Below, piece by piece: positions 10,920 through 22,389 of a stretch of DNA of 64,000 nucleotides. The stretch lies in assembly GCF_002575655.3 (NCBI RefSeq), contig NC_053037.3:567402880-567466879 (forward strand), read 5' to 3'. The position numbers and the translations under genes are program-made. The notes under the pieces were generated by a model. The model was not told the DNA's origin. It did not search any database and worked only from the letters and a program-made list of their open reading frames with translations. Source of the stretch: Aegilops tauschii subsp. strangulata (Eukaryota > Streptophyta > Magnoliopsida > Poales > Poaceae). Every line of letters starts with the position of its first letter. Within the stretch, counting starts at the first letter, position 1.

Positions 10920-13900
10920 CTAATAGTACGAGAGATCCGCCTCTTCAACCAGTTGACAAGCCAATGGGCGTACTTCCCGGTTTATGATTCGGAGATCATC
11001 ATTGCCAAATTCTGTTCCGTCTTCTTTCAAGCTGGGATAGCCTTGGGCCGCTTCCACTGGATCAAAGTCAGGTACCCATGCTTTTGCCCGGGTTAGTGCG
11101 GTCAGAGCGCCCGTTCTTGCGGCAGATTTTTTTAGCTCTTCTACCCGGGCAGGAAGCATAGATAACCTTTCTAAGGTGTCCTTGATCAAGGAGGGAGGAG
11201 GATTATTGTGTGAAGCAGTATAGATGATCCGCTGCGCGCCGGTGTACAATTGCTCTATCAGAGTGTAGGCAGCCTTCAACTTCTTCTGTACATCAGAGCC
11301 CAGATGGCTAATGCGAGTTCCTGCACCATTGTACACATCAGTAAACCGACAACACATGGGAAGACATGTTGAAAGTATAAGGAAAAGATGTTTACCGCAC
11401 AGCAGCAGTCATGGCATGAATCTGCCGCTTTACACCGGTCAGTTCATCAACTACCGGTTTAAGAGCTGCTTCTATGTCTTCAGCCCTTTTTTGCAAAGCA
11501 GATTTTTCTGTCTCCCAATCCGCCCGCTCCTTGTTGAAGCCCTCTTTCAGTTTCTCCATAGCGCCTAGAGCGCTGGTCAACTCTTCCTTGGCTTTGGAGG
11601 TTTCGGCTTGCTGGGATTTGAGGTTTTCTTGCAGATCAGTGATTTGGCTTTCCTTCTTGCTCAGCTCAGCCTATAAAGAGAATAGATATATAAGGAACTG
11701 ACAGTACATATTTGAAGTACCAAGCACATAACAAGTTATGCCCTTGGTACTTGGGGGCTAATGCATATTTGCTCCTTATCAGAAATTTCTACAAGTCCCA
11801 AGCACAATACAAGTATTAATCTTGGCACTTGGGGGCTAATGTGTGTTTGCTCATAATTGCTGATATGGGAATTCTTCTACAATCCCGGTTCATCTTTATA
11901 AAGTTAAACCGGCCCTTGGGGACTATACCAGTGCAAAAAGATGTAGTGTTGCAAATATAAAGATTGTTACTAAGTCCCGGTTTAGATTGATATCATATAC
12001 CGTCACTTGGGGGCTACTGGAGTTGATATTTGGAATTTACAAAGAGAGACAGTTAAGCAGAGTTGAGTATTAATTACCTCATATCGCTCTTTCATCAAAT
12101 TTACCAAACCGGCTTCATAGTCACGGCTAGTGTACAGACGGTTCAAGAAGCCGGAGTGAAGGTCTTGAGCATTGAGATGGGCATAGTTTGACAAATCGGC
12201 GTTCCATTTGCCTTTGCCAATAGCAGAGAGCTCGTCCTTGGCAGTATGCTTTGATAAAGCGACATGATTGCCAGGAGTGGTGTGGCCAGTGCCAGTAATC
12301 ATAATATCATCCTCTTTATCATCAGCAGCTTTTACTGGAGTTGGCGGTTTGTCAGTATCCTTAACTGGACTAACCGGTTTGTCATCAAGTCGGACAGGGC
12401 TGGTTGGCTGGTCAGCATGGCTTGTGGTGTCAACTTCCACTTGTTCAGCAACGAAGTCATGGTCCTGAGGCGGCGGATCATTAAGTGTGGCATCAGTATT
12501 AGCTTCTTCGAAATCTGGAGTCTTCTCCGGTTCAACATCCGCGTTATCATCAGTCGGTTTATTCAACCGAGCTTTCTTGCTGGGTCTGGGCTTGGCGCTG
12601 AGGAAAATAAACATGAGGATCAGTACAGTATATAACAATAACAGATCAAGGATAAAAACAAGTATATAGCTCACCCAAGAACTGTTTTGAGGGGTGGAAG
12701 TTTTGTGGCCGACGACTCGCCAGAAGATGAGTGAGAAGTGCCCTGATAATTTGAATCAGATGGGTTAAGAGGCTGGCGGAAACAACCTGCTTTGGGGCAT
12801 GAAGTATCAAGGAGATAAGAGACCTCTGATCGGCGTTTCCGAACCGGGCTGTTCGGTAAACCGGCGGAGGTAACTACCTGGCCGCTGTGCCGGGTTGTGC
12901 GGCGAGCCTCGTGCTGCTGCGTCTTCAAAAGAAAGTTTGGGTCCAAGTAAGCAAGGGGGTGAGAAAATTTTACTTTCCGGTTTGCTCGACGGATTTTTGA
13001 TGTTGGCAGAGGATCTGAATCGGAGGAAAGAACGGTTACCTCTACATCATCAGCGTGACTGCCTTCAGCGTCGTCCTGATAATAATCATTGTCAATGAGG
13101 TGTATGAAAAATGAACCAAGAGAGTTAAGTTCTACCTCTGATTCCGGGTTACCCACATCATCATCAGCATTTAGCTCGGAGGATGCAGTGGTCCTTTTCT
13201 TGGCAGGTTTTTTAATAACCTTGGTCTTTGGGCGAAGTGGCTTGGCCGTTTTGTCTTGTGGCTTTGCTGGTTTTTCTTGTGGCTTCTTGTTCCAGAACGG
13301 ATCATTACCCTGTCAGAAAATAGTCAAACTTTCAGAGGATAATTTGACAGAAGAAATTTAAGATTAAAAAAAGAGGAGAGTTATATCATTCTTACAGCTG
13401 GCGGTTTGTTGAAGATGCAGAAAGGGAGTAGTCCGGTCTGGCCACAGACAGCCTCCGGTTCATTCAGCATCTTTTTTACAGCCTCAGTAACTTCTGCATC
13501 TGTAAGCTGAATATCAATGTGTCGTTGAGCATCCTTCAAACTCCCTGTGTACTCACACATCAAACCGGAGCGCCGGCTTAAGGGCAGAATACTCCAGCTT
13601 ATCCAACAACGGGCAAGGTCAACTCCTGTCAAACCGTTCACCATGAAGACTCTAAGCTTTGATAGTTGAGGGGCATAGTTGGCCCTTTCTTTTGCAGTCA
13701 ACCTCTGAGGAAAAGGATGTGTATTACTAAGGCGGTGAGGGCGGTAATCCGGCAAGGGGTTTTCATCGGTCGGTGATGTATCTTTGCAGTAAAACCAAGT
13801 CTGGTTCCACTCTTTGGGGTGACTGTGGAGCTTGGGATGAGGGAAAGTAACTTCCTTCCTTTTTTGAACCGCCGTTCCACCCAATTCTGTATTGGGTCCA

Positions 13901-14284
13901 TCTGTGAATTCTGTGCGACGGTTTAAGTGAAAGAAATCCCTAAACAGTTCGACTGTAGGTTCCTCTTGTAGATAAGCTTCACAGAAAACTTGGAAGTGGC
14001 AGATGTTGGTCACATAATTTGGACCGATGTCTTGAGGGTGCAGCTGAAAATTGGCCAGTACATCCCGGAAAAAATTCTGAGCCGGGAGGGCTAAAACCTC
14101 GTCCCAGGTGATCAGCAAACACGACTACCTCGCCGTCCTTGGGCGTAGGAGGATTTTCCGGGCCAGGGACCCTCCAGTGGATGACATCTTTTTTGGCTAA
14201 AGCGCCCGTTCTAACACAGTTGTTTAACTGCTCTTCGGTTACTCGAGAAGGAGCCCAATTGCATTCATAGACTTGCTTGGCCAT
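10920..14284 (-). CDS. Antisense spliced gene of Gypsy-1 ('putative gypsy type transposon' protein)
   Basis: Opposite to pol. ATG at 14284 (MAKQVYECNWAPSRV). Exons by reading frame and GT-AG sites: 14296-13396; intron 13395-13310 (phase 0); 13309-12676 or 12675; intron 12674-12598 (GTGAGC donor, TTTCCTCAG acceptor, phase kept); 12597-12078; intron 12077-11671 (phase 0); 11670-11396; intron from 11395; last exon to the stop at 10920. The last junction does not keep frame with the only AG I see. The first coding exon matches the plant 'putative gypsy type transposon' domain (PF04195 kind): LLRGF-like HLGRGFSPPGS, then NICHFQVFCEAYLQEEP and TWFYCKD. A T6 run at 14069-14074 causes a 1-base frameshift. 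Middle exons are acidic with Pro/Asp repeats; the later ones are coiled coil (ESQITDLQENLKSQQAE). The molecular role is unknown. Confidence 0.75.
11717..11860. repeat. Direct repeat of about 78 bp in an intron of the antisense gene
   Basis: Two units, each with CCAAGCAC..., then CTTGG.ACTTGGGGGCTAATG and TTTGCTC, lie head to tail inside the 12077-11671 intron. The ACTTGGGGGCT core is shared with the spacer repeat near 9476. Confidence 0.7.
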
Positions 14285-14831
14285 GGCAATGAAAATCTGA
14301 AACATGATTATTGCCGGTTTAAGATTTATAGTGGACAACTATAAGGCGGTATAAGGATGTAAGCATATTGTTAAACCGGAGTTGGTTATTCATAAACCGG
14401 AGTGTGAAAATGGACACAGTACAATGATGAATGCATTGGCGGTTCAACAGGGGACTAATGGTATCTACTAGGTCATCATTTTTCTATGAAGTTAAACCGC
14501 CTAATCTGGTATTAAAGGTATAAGTCTAAAGATGTATAAGTGAAGGAAAAACAAGTTTCACAATTTTGCATGGGAATTTCAGATCTGCCGTGCGTTGGAT
14601 AATCAAAATATATTCTGGTCTAATCTCAAGCACTCAAAAAGTTCAGTAAGTTCAGATGAGTTTGATATCAAGCAGATGCCTTAACAAGAAGAAAGGAGTT
14701 TAAACTATAAAAGGCGCTGAAAGCAATCAGATTTAACTGGCCATTGGTATTACTGAAGGAGGAACAACTTCAAGCTATGAAGAACACCGAACCCTAATGG
14801 CGGATCTGGGGTGAGGAGAAGAGGAACTTAC

Positions 14832-14990
14832 TGGTGCAGGAGGAAGCAGCGGAGGATCACCGCGTTTCTCTCATACGGTCAGGTTGATGCAGCGGCCTTT
14901 GTCGAAGCAGAGGTGAAGGACGACGGCGGCGGCAGAGCCCGAGGGTCGGTCGACGCGAGGAAGACGACGACGCGAAGAGGCACGAGGGGG
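14832..14990 (-). other. Predicted 5' UTR exon of the Gypsy-1 antisense gene
   Basis: It lies downstream (on the minus strand) of the TATA box and ends in a strong donor CA|GTAAGTTC (intron from 14831). The matching acceptor TTTCAG at 14298-14297 lies 13 bases before the ATG at 14284, giving a 535-bp leader intron. The 5' end is estimated from the TATA position. A five-codon upstream ORF (ATGAGAGAAACGCGG then stop) is present. Confidence 0.55.
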
Positions 14991-15015
14991 AAAAGTGAAA
15001 GTGACCCCTCGGCCT

Positions 15016-15023
15016 TATTTATA
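15016..15023 (-). promoter_or_regulatory. TATA box of the Gypsy-1 antisense gene
   Basis: TATAAATA on the minus strand, followed by GC-rich sequence and the predicted leader exon. It sits inside the element about 270 bp from the 3' LTR, so it is separate from the LTR promoter. Confidence 0.6.
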
Positions 15024-15288
15024 AGATGAATGGATAAAAGGCAGGCGCGAGAATCGAGGAGCCCAAAAAATGGGGTGTGTGACAGCTCTGTTGCCTCGAT
15101 CCTCGGAGGCCCATTAATGAAGGTGGGTTATACACAGTTTTAAATAACAGATGACGTCATGGCGGTTTACCATGGTCCTGGAAGGTGATGTCACAGCGGT
15201 TTACAAGATTATGTGAAGATGTTGAAGAAGAAATTTTCTTAAGTATTGAGGATTGACATGAACCAGTTCAAATCAATCTGGGGCCTAA

Positions 15289-15814
15289 TGTTGGGGATAT
15301 TACCACTGGGCGTAAACCGTCCAGGAGAGGCCGGGTTAACCCCATAAGTAGTTCATTATATCTGAAGCCCATGAAGATAGACGATGACGCTTTATGAAGG
15401 CCCAGGGCCCAAAGCCGGTTTAAGGCCTGTAGACATAAACCGGTATTGATATGTAAACTTGTGTTGTAAGATAGAAAGAGCAGAGACCGAGCCGGACACG
15501 TTTATGAGCCGGCCTCGAGATTCTGTAAACCGACGGGCGTCAACCCATGTATATAAGGGGACGACCCGGCGGCGGTTCAGGGACAACAGACAACAACTGG
15601 AGACTCAGGCAAAGCGTATTCACTCCCTGGTCATTGAAACCCAAGCAATCCCACAACAACTGGATCGTAGGCTTTTACCTTCACCGTAAGGGGCCGAACC
15701 AGTATAAACTTTCTTGCGTCCCTTGTCCGCTTTAACCCCTTTAAGTTAACCCGTAGCGATGGCTCCACGACTAAGTCCTTTCCCTAGGACATCTGCCGTG
15801 ACAAAACCACGACA
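15289..15814 (+). repeat. 3' LTR of Gypsy-1
   Basis: 526 bp, one base longer than the 5' copy (extra G in TGTTGGGG). The preceding CTGGGGCCTAA is a weak polypurine tract. TATAC follows directly as the target duplication. Confidence 0.93.
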
Positions 15815-15819
15815 TATAC

Positions 15820-16048
15820 TAAACTTCACTCTGCAGGCCGTGCCGTGCCAGACACGATTATGCCGGGCCGAGCCGGCCCATTTGGCCAGCTCTTCATCGA
15901 TCTGCCTCTCACTAGTGAGGCCATAGACATCGGCTCTTCTTCACTCACTCCATCGACCGACCTGCCTCGATCCCCCTTCTTACCCAACGCACCGCGGCTG
16001 GCCGTTGTCGCACTCAAGAACGTCCGCCATGAGGTCCCGCTGGCTATC
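15820..16048. other. GC-rich DNA, no gene seen
   Basis: Starts with GCCGTGCCGTGCC and GCCGGGCCGAGCCGGCCC, similar in style to the neighbouring hAT-like element, so it may be a fragment of a related element. The open frames on both strands are short and look like GC-rich chance. Confidence 0.4.
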
Positions 16049-16056
16049 AGCTAGGT

Positions 16057-16320
16057 CTATACCTGGCTATGGGCAGCCCGGCCGGCCCGACCCGACCTTG
16101 CCCCCGGGCCGGGTCTGGGCCTAGATTTTGAGCCCGACGCTCGGGCCGGGCCTGGGCCTGTCATACTCGCAATTTAAGGAAGAGGCCCAAGGCCCGGCGG
16201 GCTTTTTACATGATGGCCCGAGCTTGGGCCTGATTTTTAGGCTCGACGACTGGGCCGGGCTCGGGCCTAGATTTTTTGCGTCGGGCTTTGGTAGGCCCGG
16301 CCCGGCAGATGGCTAGGTAT
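16057..16320. mobile_element. 264-bp GC-rich non-autonomous element, hAT-like
   Basis: Flanked by the 8-bp direct repeat AGCTAGGT (16049-16056 and 16321-16328), the length made by hAT transposons. The ends are imperfect inverted repeats: TATACCTGGCTATGGGCAG on the left against TATACCTAGCCATCTGCCG on the reversed right end. The interior is full of GGGCCGGGC/GCCCGGCCC runs that would fold strongly. There is no coding capacity. The two ends are offset by two bases, so the class is not certain. Confidence 0.5.
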
Positions 16321-16328
16321 AGCTAGGT

Positions 16329-17148
16329 CAAGTCAGTGTGCGCGGCGTCTACCGTACGACGTAAAACAACAAACTTATAGAGAAACACAACTTTCTTTAA
16401 AAAAGACGAAAACACCCACAAAACAGACAGACTCGGCATACACCGAGCCGGGAGCATGTGCATGTGTGGCTCAAACATAGCAACACCCCAGCTTACGCGA
16501 GCGAACTACCTCATCAGAGGACCTCATGCGCGAGGTAGCGTCGCATGCGCACCGTCCGGATAGATCAAACAACATAGACAGCCCCTGCGGCACATCACCA
16601 TAAAACGAACTAGTGGTTGGGGCGCCACTGGAGAGAAAGTTGTGCGCATATTTTCATTTAACAAAAATAGATGAAGTCCTCGCCTCCATCTAGAAAAATA
16701 TTAAAAAATACCCACCTCCATCTAGAAAAAGAAGTAAAAAAGAAAAGAAAAAATTATCAACACAACCTATCAATGAGCGCCACTTTGCGTAGCCCTTCAT
16801 GTAAAAAAATGTGTGGGGTCATCACCTCCATCTAAAAAGGAAAAAGACATTTAAAAAAAAATCCTCACCTACATCTAAAAATAATATCCCAACAACTTTT
16901 TCACCGCGGCCAACCAGCTTGCGCCAAATGGCATAGCTCGTTGGCCGCCCTTCACGCGACGTTTAATGGGTTTAATAATGGCGCAAAGAACACCCTCGTC
17001 CGCGAGGCCCCACAAGGAGGCGGGTACAGACAATTAAAGAGGAAGTAATTAGCCACGTTCGGGCCGAAAATTGACTTCTGAGCACGGGTGCAACGGAGCA
17101 CTTTATTTAGAAGTTCAAAGAACCACATTTAGCTTTCTTCTACTGTTA
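16329..17148. other. Intergenic DNA with degenerate CACCTCCATCTA repeats and a MITE end
   Basis: No gene. Between about 16675 and 16890 the motif CACCTCCATCTA followed by an A-rich run recurs about four times. At about 17065-17125 a stretch (TTGACTTCTGAGCACGGG, GGAGCACTTTATTT) matches the end of the MITE-like element at 36745-37150, so a broken copy of that family lies here. Confidence 0.55.
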
Positions 17149-17484
17149 GAGCAACTCCAATGCGCCGACCCAAATGGACGGCGCTTTTGTCCGCCTTTTG
17201 TCCGTTTGAGCCGGCCGCCCGCCTAGCGTCCGCTTGGTTTGAGATTTGGGTCGGCAGTGTGCCCAACACGCCGACCCATATGTGCCGGCGTGGCCGGTTG
17301 GCCGCCCTCTTTCATCATATAGCACAAATTTTGCATTATTTCACACACAACTTTTGCATTATTTCACATAGTCCACAACCAAATAAATAGCATAGTTTCA
17401 ACCAAATAAATAGCATAGTTTTACAAGCTGAATAAAAGTAAAAATGTCTCACATAGTTTTGCAAGCCGAATAAAAAAGATACAT

Positions 17485-17877
17485 CTATTGGTTGCCAACA
17501 TGATGCCATATATGCTCAACCAAATCATTTTGCAGTTGCGTGTGAGTTTCCCAATCACGCATGTCATGATAAAATTGGGTGAACTGTTCAAACGTTGCCG
17601 CTCCTCCATTCTCAGGCACAACATTCTGACCCTGAAACTGAAACCCTTGATCGTACGGACGTTCCGGGCGCTTATCTTCTACGATCATATTGTGCATGAT
17701 CACACAAGCAGTCATCACCTCCCACAGTTTCTGTGTGCTCCAAGTATTAGCAGGATACCGAACGATGCCCCATCGAGATTGCAAAACACCAAAGGCACAC
17801 TCGATGTCCTTCCTAGCACTCTCTTGCTCTTGGGAAAATCTTTTCCTCTTCTCTCCGACAGGGTTGGGGATTGTCTT
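17485..17877 (-). pseudogene. Harbinger transposase, C-terminal fragment
   Basis: About 130 codons ending at 17485, starting KTIPNPVGEKRKRFS at the Angela LTR junction. ARKDIECAFGVLQSRWGIV carries the last acid (E) of the DDE catalytic triad, and MTACVIMHNMIVED is the usual following block of the plant DDE_4 family. The two upstream catalytic aspartates and the N-terminus are absent from the window. This enzyme would cut and paste the element at TTA sites; the fragment cannot. Confidence 0.88.
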
Positions 17878-19590
17878 TGTTGGGGAACGTAGTAATTTCA
17901 AAATTTTCCTACACACACGCAAGATCATGTTGATGCATAGCAACGAGAGGGGAGAGTGTTGTCCACGTACCCTCGTAGACCGAAAGCGGAAGCGTTAGCA
18001 CAACGCGGTTGATGTAGTCGTACGTCTTCACGATCCGACCAATCCAAGTACCGAACGTACGACACCTCCGACTTCAGCACACGTTCAGCTCGACGACGTC
18101 CCCCGAACTCCGATCCAGCAGAGCTTGATGATGTTGCTACAGACGCAGGGCTTCGCCTAAGCACCGCTACGATATGATCGAGGTGGAATATGGTGGAGGG
18201 GGGCACCGCACACGGGTAAGAGATCAAGAGATCAATTGTTGTGTCTCCAAGGGGTGCCCCCTCCCCGTATATAAAGGAGTGGAGGAGGGGGAGGGCCGGC
18301 CCTCTCTATGGCGCGCCCTAGGGGAGTCCTACTCCCACCGGGAGTAGGATTCCCCCTTTCCTAGTATAACTAGGAGCCCTTCCAAGTAGTAGGAGTAGGA
18401 GAGAAGGAAAGGGAAAAGAGAAGAGAAGGAAGGAGGGGGCGCCGCCCCTCCCCCTAGTCTAATTCGGACTAAGCCTTGGGGGGGGGGGCGCAGCCTCCCC
18501 TCTCTCTTTCCCCTAAAGCCCAATAAGGCCCATATACTCCCCGGCGAATTCCCGTAACTCTCCGGTACTCCGAAAAATACCCGAATCACTCGGAACCTTT
18601 CCGATGTCCGAATATAGTCGTCCAATATATCGATCTTTACATCTCGACCATTTCAAGACTCCTCATCATGTCTCCGATCTCATCCGGGACTCCGAACTAC
18701 CTTCGGTACATCAAACCACATAAACTCATAATACCGATCATCACCGAACTTTAAGCGTGCGGACCCTACGGGTTCGAGAACTATGTAGACATGACCGAGA
18801 CACGTCTCCGGTCAATAACCAATAGCAGAACATGGATGCTCATATTGGCTCCCACATATTCTACGAAGATCTTTATCGGTCAAACCGCATAACAACATAC
18901 ATTGTTCCCTTTGTCATCGGTATGTTACTTGCCCGAGATTCGATCGTCGGTATCTCAATACCTAGTTCAATCTCGTTACCGGCAAGTCTCTTTACTCGTT
19001 ACGTAATGCATCATCCCGCAACTAACTCATTAGTCACATTGCTTGCAAGGCTTATAGTGATGTGCATTACCGAGAGGGCCCAGAGATACCTCTTCGACAA
19101 TCGGAGTGACAAATCCTAATCTCGAAATACGCCAACTCAACAAGTACCTTCGGAGACACCTGTAGAGCACCTTTATAATCACCCAGTTATGTTGTGACGT
19201 TCGGTAGCACACAAAGTGTTCCTCTGGTAAACGGGAGTTGCATAATCTCATAGTCATAGGAACATGTATAAGTCATGAAGAAAGCAATAGCAACATACTA
19301 AACGATCAAGTGCTAAGCTAACGGAATGGGTCAAGTCAATCACATCATTCTCCTAATGATGTGATCCCGTTAATCAAATGACAACTCATGTCCATGGTTA
19401 GGAAACTTAAACATCTTTGATAAACGAGCTAGTCAAGTAGAGGCATACTAGTGACACTCTGTTTGTCTATGTATTTACACATGTATTATGTTTCCGGTTA
19501 ATACAATTCTAGCATGAATAATAAACATTTATCATGATATAAGGAAATAAATAATAACTTTATTATTGCCTCTAGGGCATATTTCCTTCA
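17878..19590 (-). repeat. Angela LTR, left copy
   Basis: 1713 bp. It acts as 3' LTR of the left body. It lacks about 30 bp (near 18126) that the middle copy has (GGGAGAGTTCCGTCAGCACG region). Confidence 0.92.
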
Positions 19591-19606
19591 GTCTCCCACT
19601 TGCACT

Positions 19607-19775
19607 AGAGTCAATAATCTAGATCACATCGCCATGTGATTTAACATCAATAGTTCACATCACCATGTGATTAACACCCATAGTTCACATCGTCATGTGA
19701 CCAACACCCAAAGGGTTTACTAGAGTCAGCAATCTAGTTCACATCGCCATGTGATTAACACCCAAAGAGTACAAA
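19607..19775. repeat. About 30-bp tandem repeats next to the Angela 3' LTR
   Basis: GTTCACATCGCCATGTGATTAACACCCA-type units occur about four times with small changes. The same array is in the right body at about 26446-26615. Confidence 0.8.
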
Positions 19776-20049
19776 GGTGTGATCATGTTTTGCTTGTGAG
19801 AGAAGTTTAGTCACGGGTCTGCCAAATCCAGATCCGTATGTATTTTGCAAATTTCTATGTCAACAATGCTCTGCACGGAGCTACTCTAGCTAATTGCTCC
19901 CACTTTCAATATGTATCCAGATTGAGATTTAGAGTCATCCGGATCAGTGCCAAAACTTGCATCGACGTATCCCTTTACGATGAACTTTTTGTCACCTCCA
20001 TAATCGAGAAACATATCCTTATTCCACTAAGGATAATTTTGACCGCTGT

Positions 20050-22188
20050 CTAGTGATCTATTCCTAGATCACTATTGTATTCCCTTGCCAAACTCAGTGT
20101 AGGGTATACAATAGATCTGGTACACAGCATGGCATACTCTATAGAATCTATGGCTGAGGCATAGGGAATGACTTTCATTCTCTTTCTATCTTCTGCCGTG
20201 ATCGGGCTTTGAGTCTTACTCAATTTCACACCTTGCAACACAGGCAAGAACTCTTTCTTTGATTGTTCCATTTTGAACTACTTCAAAATCTTGTGAAGGT
20301 ATGTACTCATTGAAAAAACTTATCAAGCGTCTTGATCTATCTCTATAGATCTTGATGCTCAATATGTAAGCAGCTTCACCGAGGTCTATCTTTGAAAAAC
20401 TCCTTTCAAATACTCCTTTATGCTTTCCAGAAAGTTCTACATTATTTCCGATCAACAATATGTCATTCACATATATTTATTAGAAATGCTGTAGTTCTCC
20501 CACCCACTTTCTTGTAAATACAGGCTTTACCGCAAGTCTGTATAAAACTATATGCTTTGATCAACTCATCAAAGCGTATATTCCAACTCCGAGATGCTTG
20601 CACCAGTCCATAGATGGATCGCTGGAGCTTGCACATTTTGTTAGCACCTTTAGGATCGACAAAACCTTCTGGTTGCATCATATACAACTCTTCTTTAAGA
20701 AATCCATTAATGAATGTAGTTAAGACATCCATTTTCTAGATTTCATAAAATGTGGCAATTTGCTAACATGATTCGGACAGACTTAAGCATCGCTACGAGT
20801 GAGAAAATCTCATCGTAGTCAACACCTTGAACTTTGTCAAAACCATTTTCGACAAGTCTAGCTTTGTAGATAGTAACACTACTATCAGCGTCCGTCTTCC
20901 TCTTGAAGATCCATTTATTTTCTATGGCTTGCCGATCATCGGGCAAATCAACCAAAGTCCACACTTTGCTCTCATACATGGATTCTATCTCAGATTTCAT
21001 GGCCTCCAACCATTTCGCGGAATCTGGGCTCATCATCGCTTCCTCATAGTTCGTAGGTTCGTCATGGTCTAGTAACATGACTTCCAGAACAGGATTACTA
21101 TACCACTCTGGTGCGGATCTTACTCTGGTTGACCTATGAGGTTCGGTAGAAACTTGATCTGAAGTTTCATGATCATCATCATTAACTTCCTCACTAATTC
21201 GTGTAGGAGTCACAGGAACAGATTTCTGTGATGAACTACTTTCCAATAAGGGAGCAGGTACAATTACCTCATCAAGTTCTACTTTCCTCCCACTCACTTC
21301 TTTCGAGAGAAACTCCTTCTCTAGAAAGGATCCATTCTTAGCAACGAATGTCTTGTCTTCGGATCTTTGATAGAAGGTGTACCCAACATTTTCTTTTGGG
21401 TATCATATGAAGACACACTTCTCCGATTTGGGTTTGAGCTTATCAGGATGAAACTTTTTCACATAAGCATCGCAACCCCAAATTTTAAGAAACGACAACT
21501 TGGGTTTCTTGCCAAACCATAGTTCATAAGGTGTTGTCTCAACGGATTTAGATGGTGCCCTATTTAACGTGAATGCAGCTGCCTCTAATGCACAACCCCA
21601 AAACGATAGTGGTAAATCGGTAAAGACATCATAGATTGCACCATATCCAATAAAGTACGGTTATGACGTTCGGACACACCATTATGCTGTGGTGTTCCAG
21701 GTGGCATGAGTTTGTGAAACTATTCCACATTGTTTTAATTGAAGGTCAAACTCGTAACTCAAATATTTGCCTCTACGATCAGATCGTAGAAACTTTATTT
21801 TCTTGTTACGATGATTCTCTAGTTCACTCTGAAAATCTTTGTACTTTTCAAGTGTTTCAGACTTGTGTTTCATCAAGTAGATATACCCATATCTGCTCAA
21901 ATCATCTGTGAAGGTCAGGAAATAACGATACCCGCCGCGAGCCTCAACACTCATCGGACCGCATACATCGGTATGTATTATTTCCAATAAGTCAGTAGCT
22001 CGCTCCATTGTTCCGGAGAACGGAGTCTTAGTCATCTTGCCCATGAGGCATGGTTCGCAAGCATCAACTGATTCATAATCAGGTGATTCCAAAAGCCCAT
22101 CAGCATGGATTTTCTTCATGCGCTTTACACCAATATGACCTAAACGGCAGTGCCACAAATAAGTTGCACTATCATTATTAACTTGCAT
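20050..22188 (-). pseudogene. Angela-1 pol remnants: integrase, RT, part of RNase H
   Basis: From 22188 leftwards: the GAG-pre-integrase block (WHCRLGHIGVKRMKKIH, CEPCLMGKMTK); the integrase core with HTDVCGPM and the eroded second site FLRSDRRGKY; a broken stretch 21680-21300; the Copia RT N-terminal half at 21297-20743 (WLEAMKSEIESMYESKVWTL, ENKWIFKRKTDAD); RT continued at 20732-20216 in shifting frames (LYMMQPEGFVDPK, SWNIRFDELIKAYSF); and the start of the RNase H-side region. The RNase H domain is cut short near 19900. There are at least four frameshifts or stops. Copia order (integrase before RT) and Angela ends agree. Not functional. Confidence 0.85.
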
Positions 22189-22389
22189 CTTTTGGCTTCA
22201 ATATTATGAATATGTGTATCACTACGATCGAGATCCAACAAACCATTTCCATTGGGTGTATGACCATAGAAGGTTTTATTCATGTAAATAGAACAACAAT
22301 TATTCTCTAACTTAAATGAATAACCGTATTGCAATAAACATGATCAAATCATATTCATGCTCAACGCAAACACCAAATAACACTTATTT

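Larger units (their letters stand above)
2219..15814 (+). mobile_element. Gypsy-1: complete Tat-lineage Ty3/Gypsy LTR retrotransposon
   Basis: The element is 13.6 kb. Its LTRs (2219-2743 and 15289-15814) start TGTTGGG and end ACA. The 5-bp target duplication TATAC is perfect (2214-2218 and 15815-15819). The order is LTR, primer binding site, gag, protease, RT, RNase H, a second RNase H, integrase, a long spacer, an antisense spliced gene, LTR. The second RNase H and the extra antisense gene between pol and the 3' LTR are known features of the Tat lineage. By-eye LTR comparison finds about 15 substitutions and one indel in 525 bp (near 3%). gag and pol carry several stops and frameshifts, so it could move only with help in trans. 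I do not assign a named family. Confidence 0.93.

Noticed and set aside
18475..18492. Long G runs in the Angela LTRs (also near 25315)
   Set aside because: Looked at as possible G-quadruplex or regulatory sites; homopolymer length variation is expected and nothing else supports a function.
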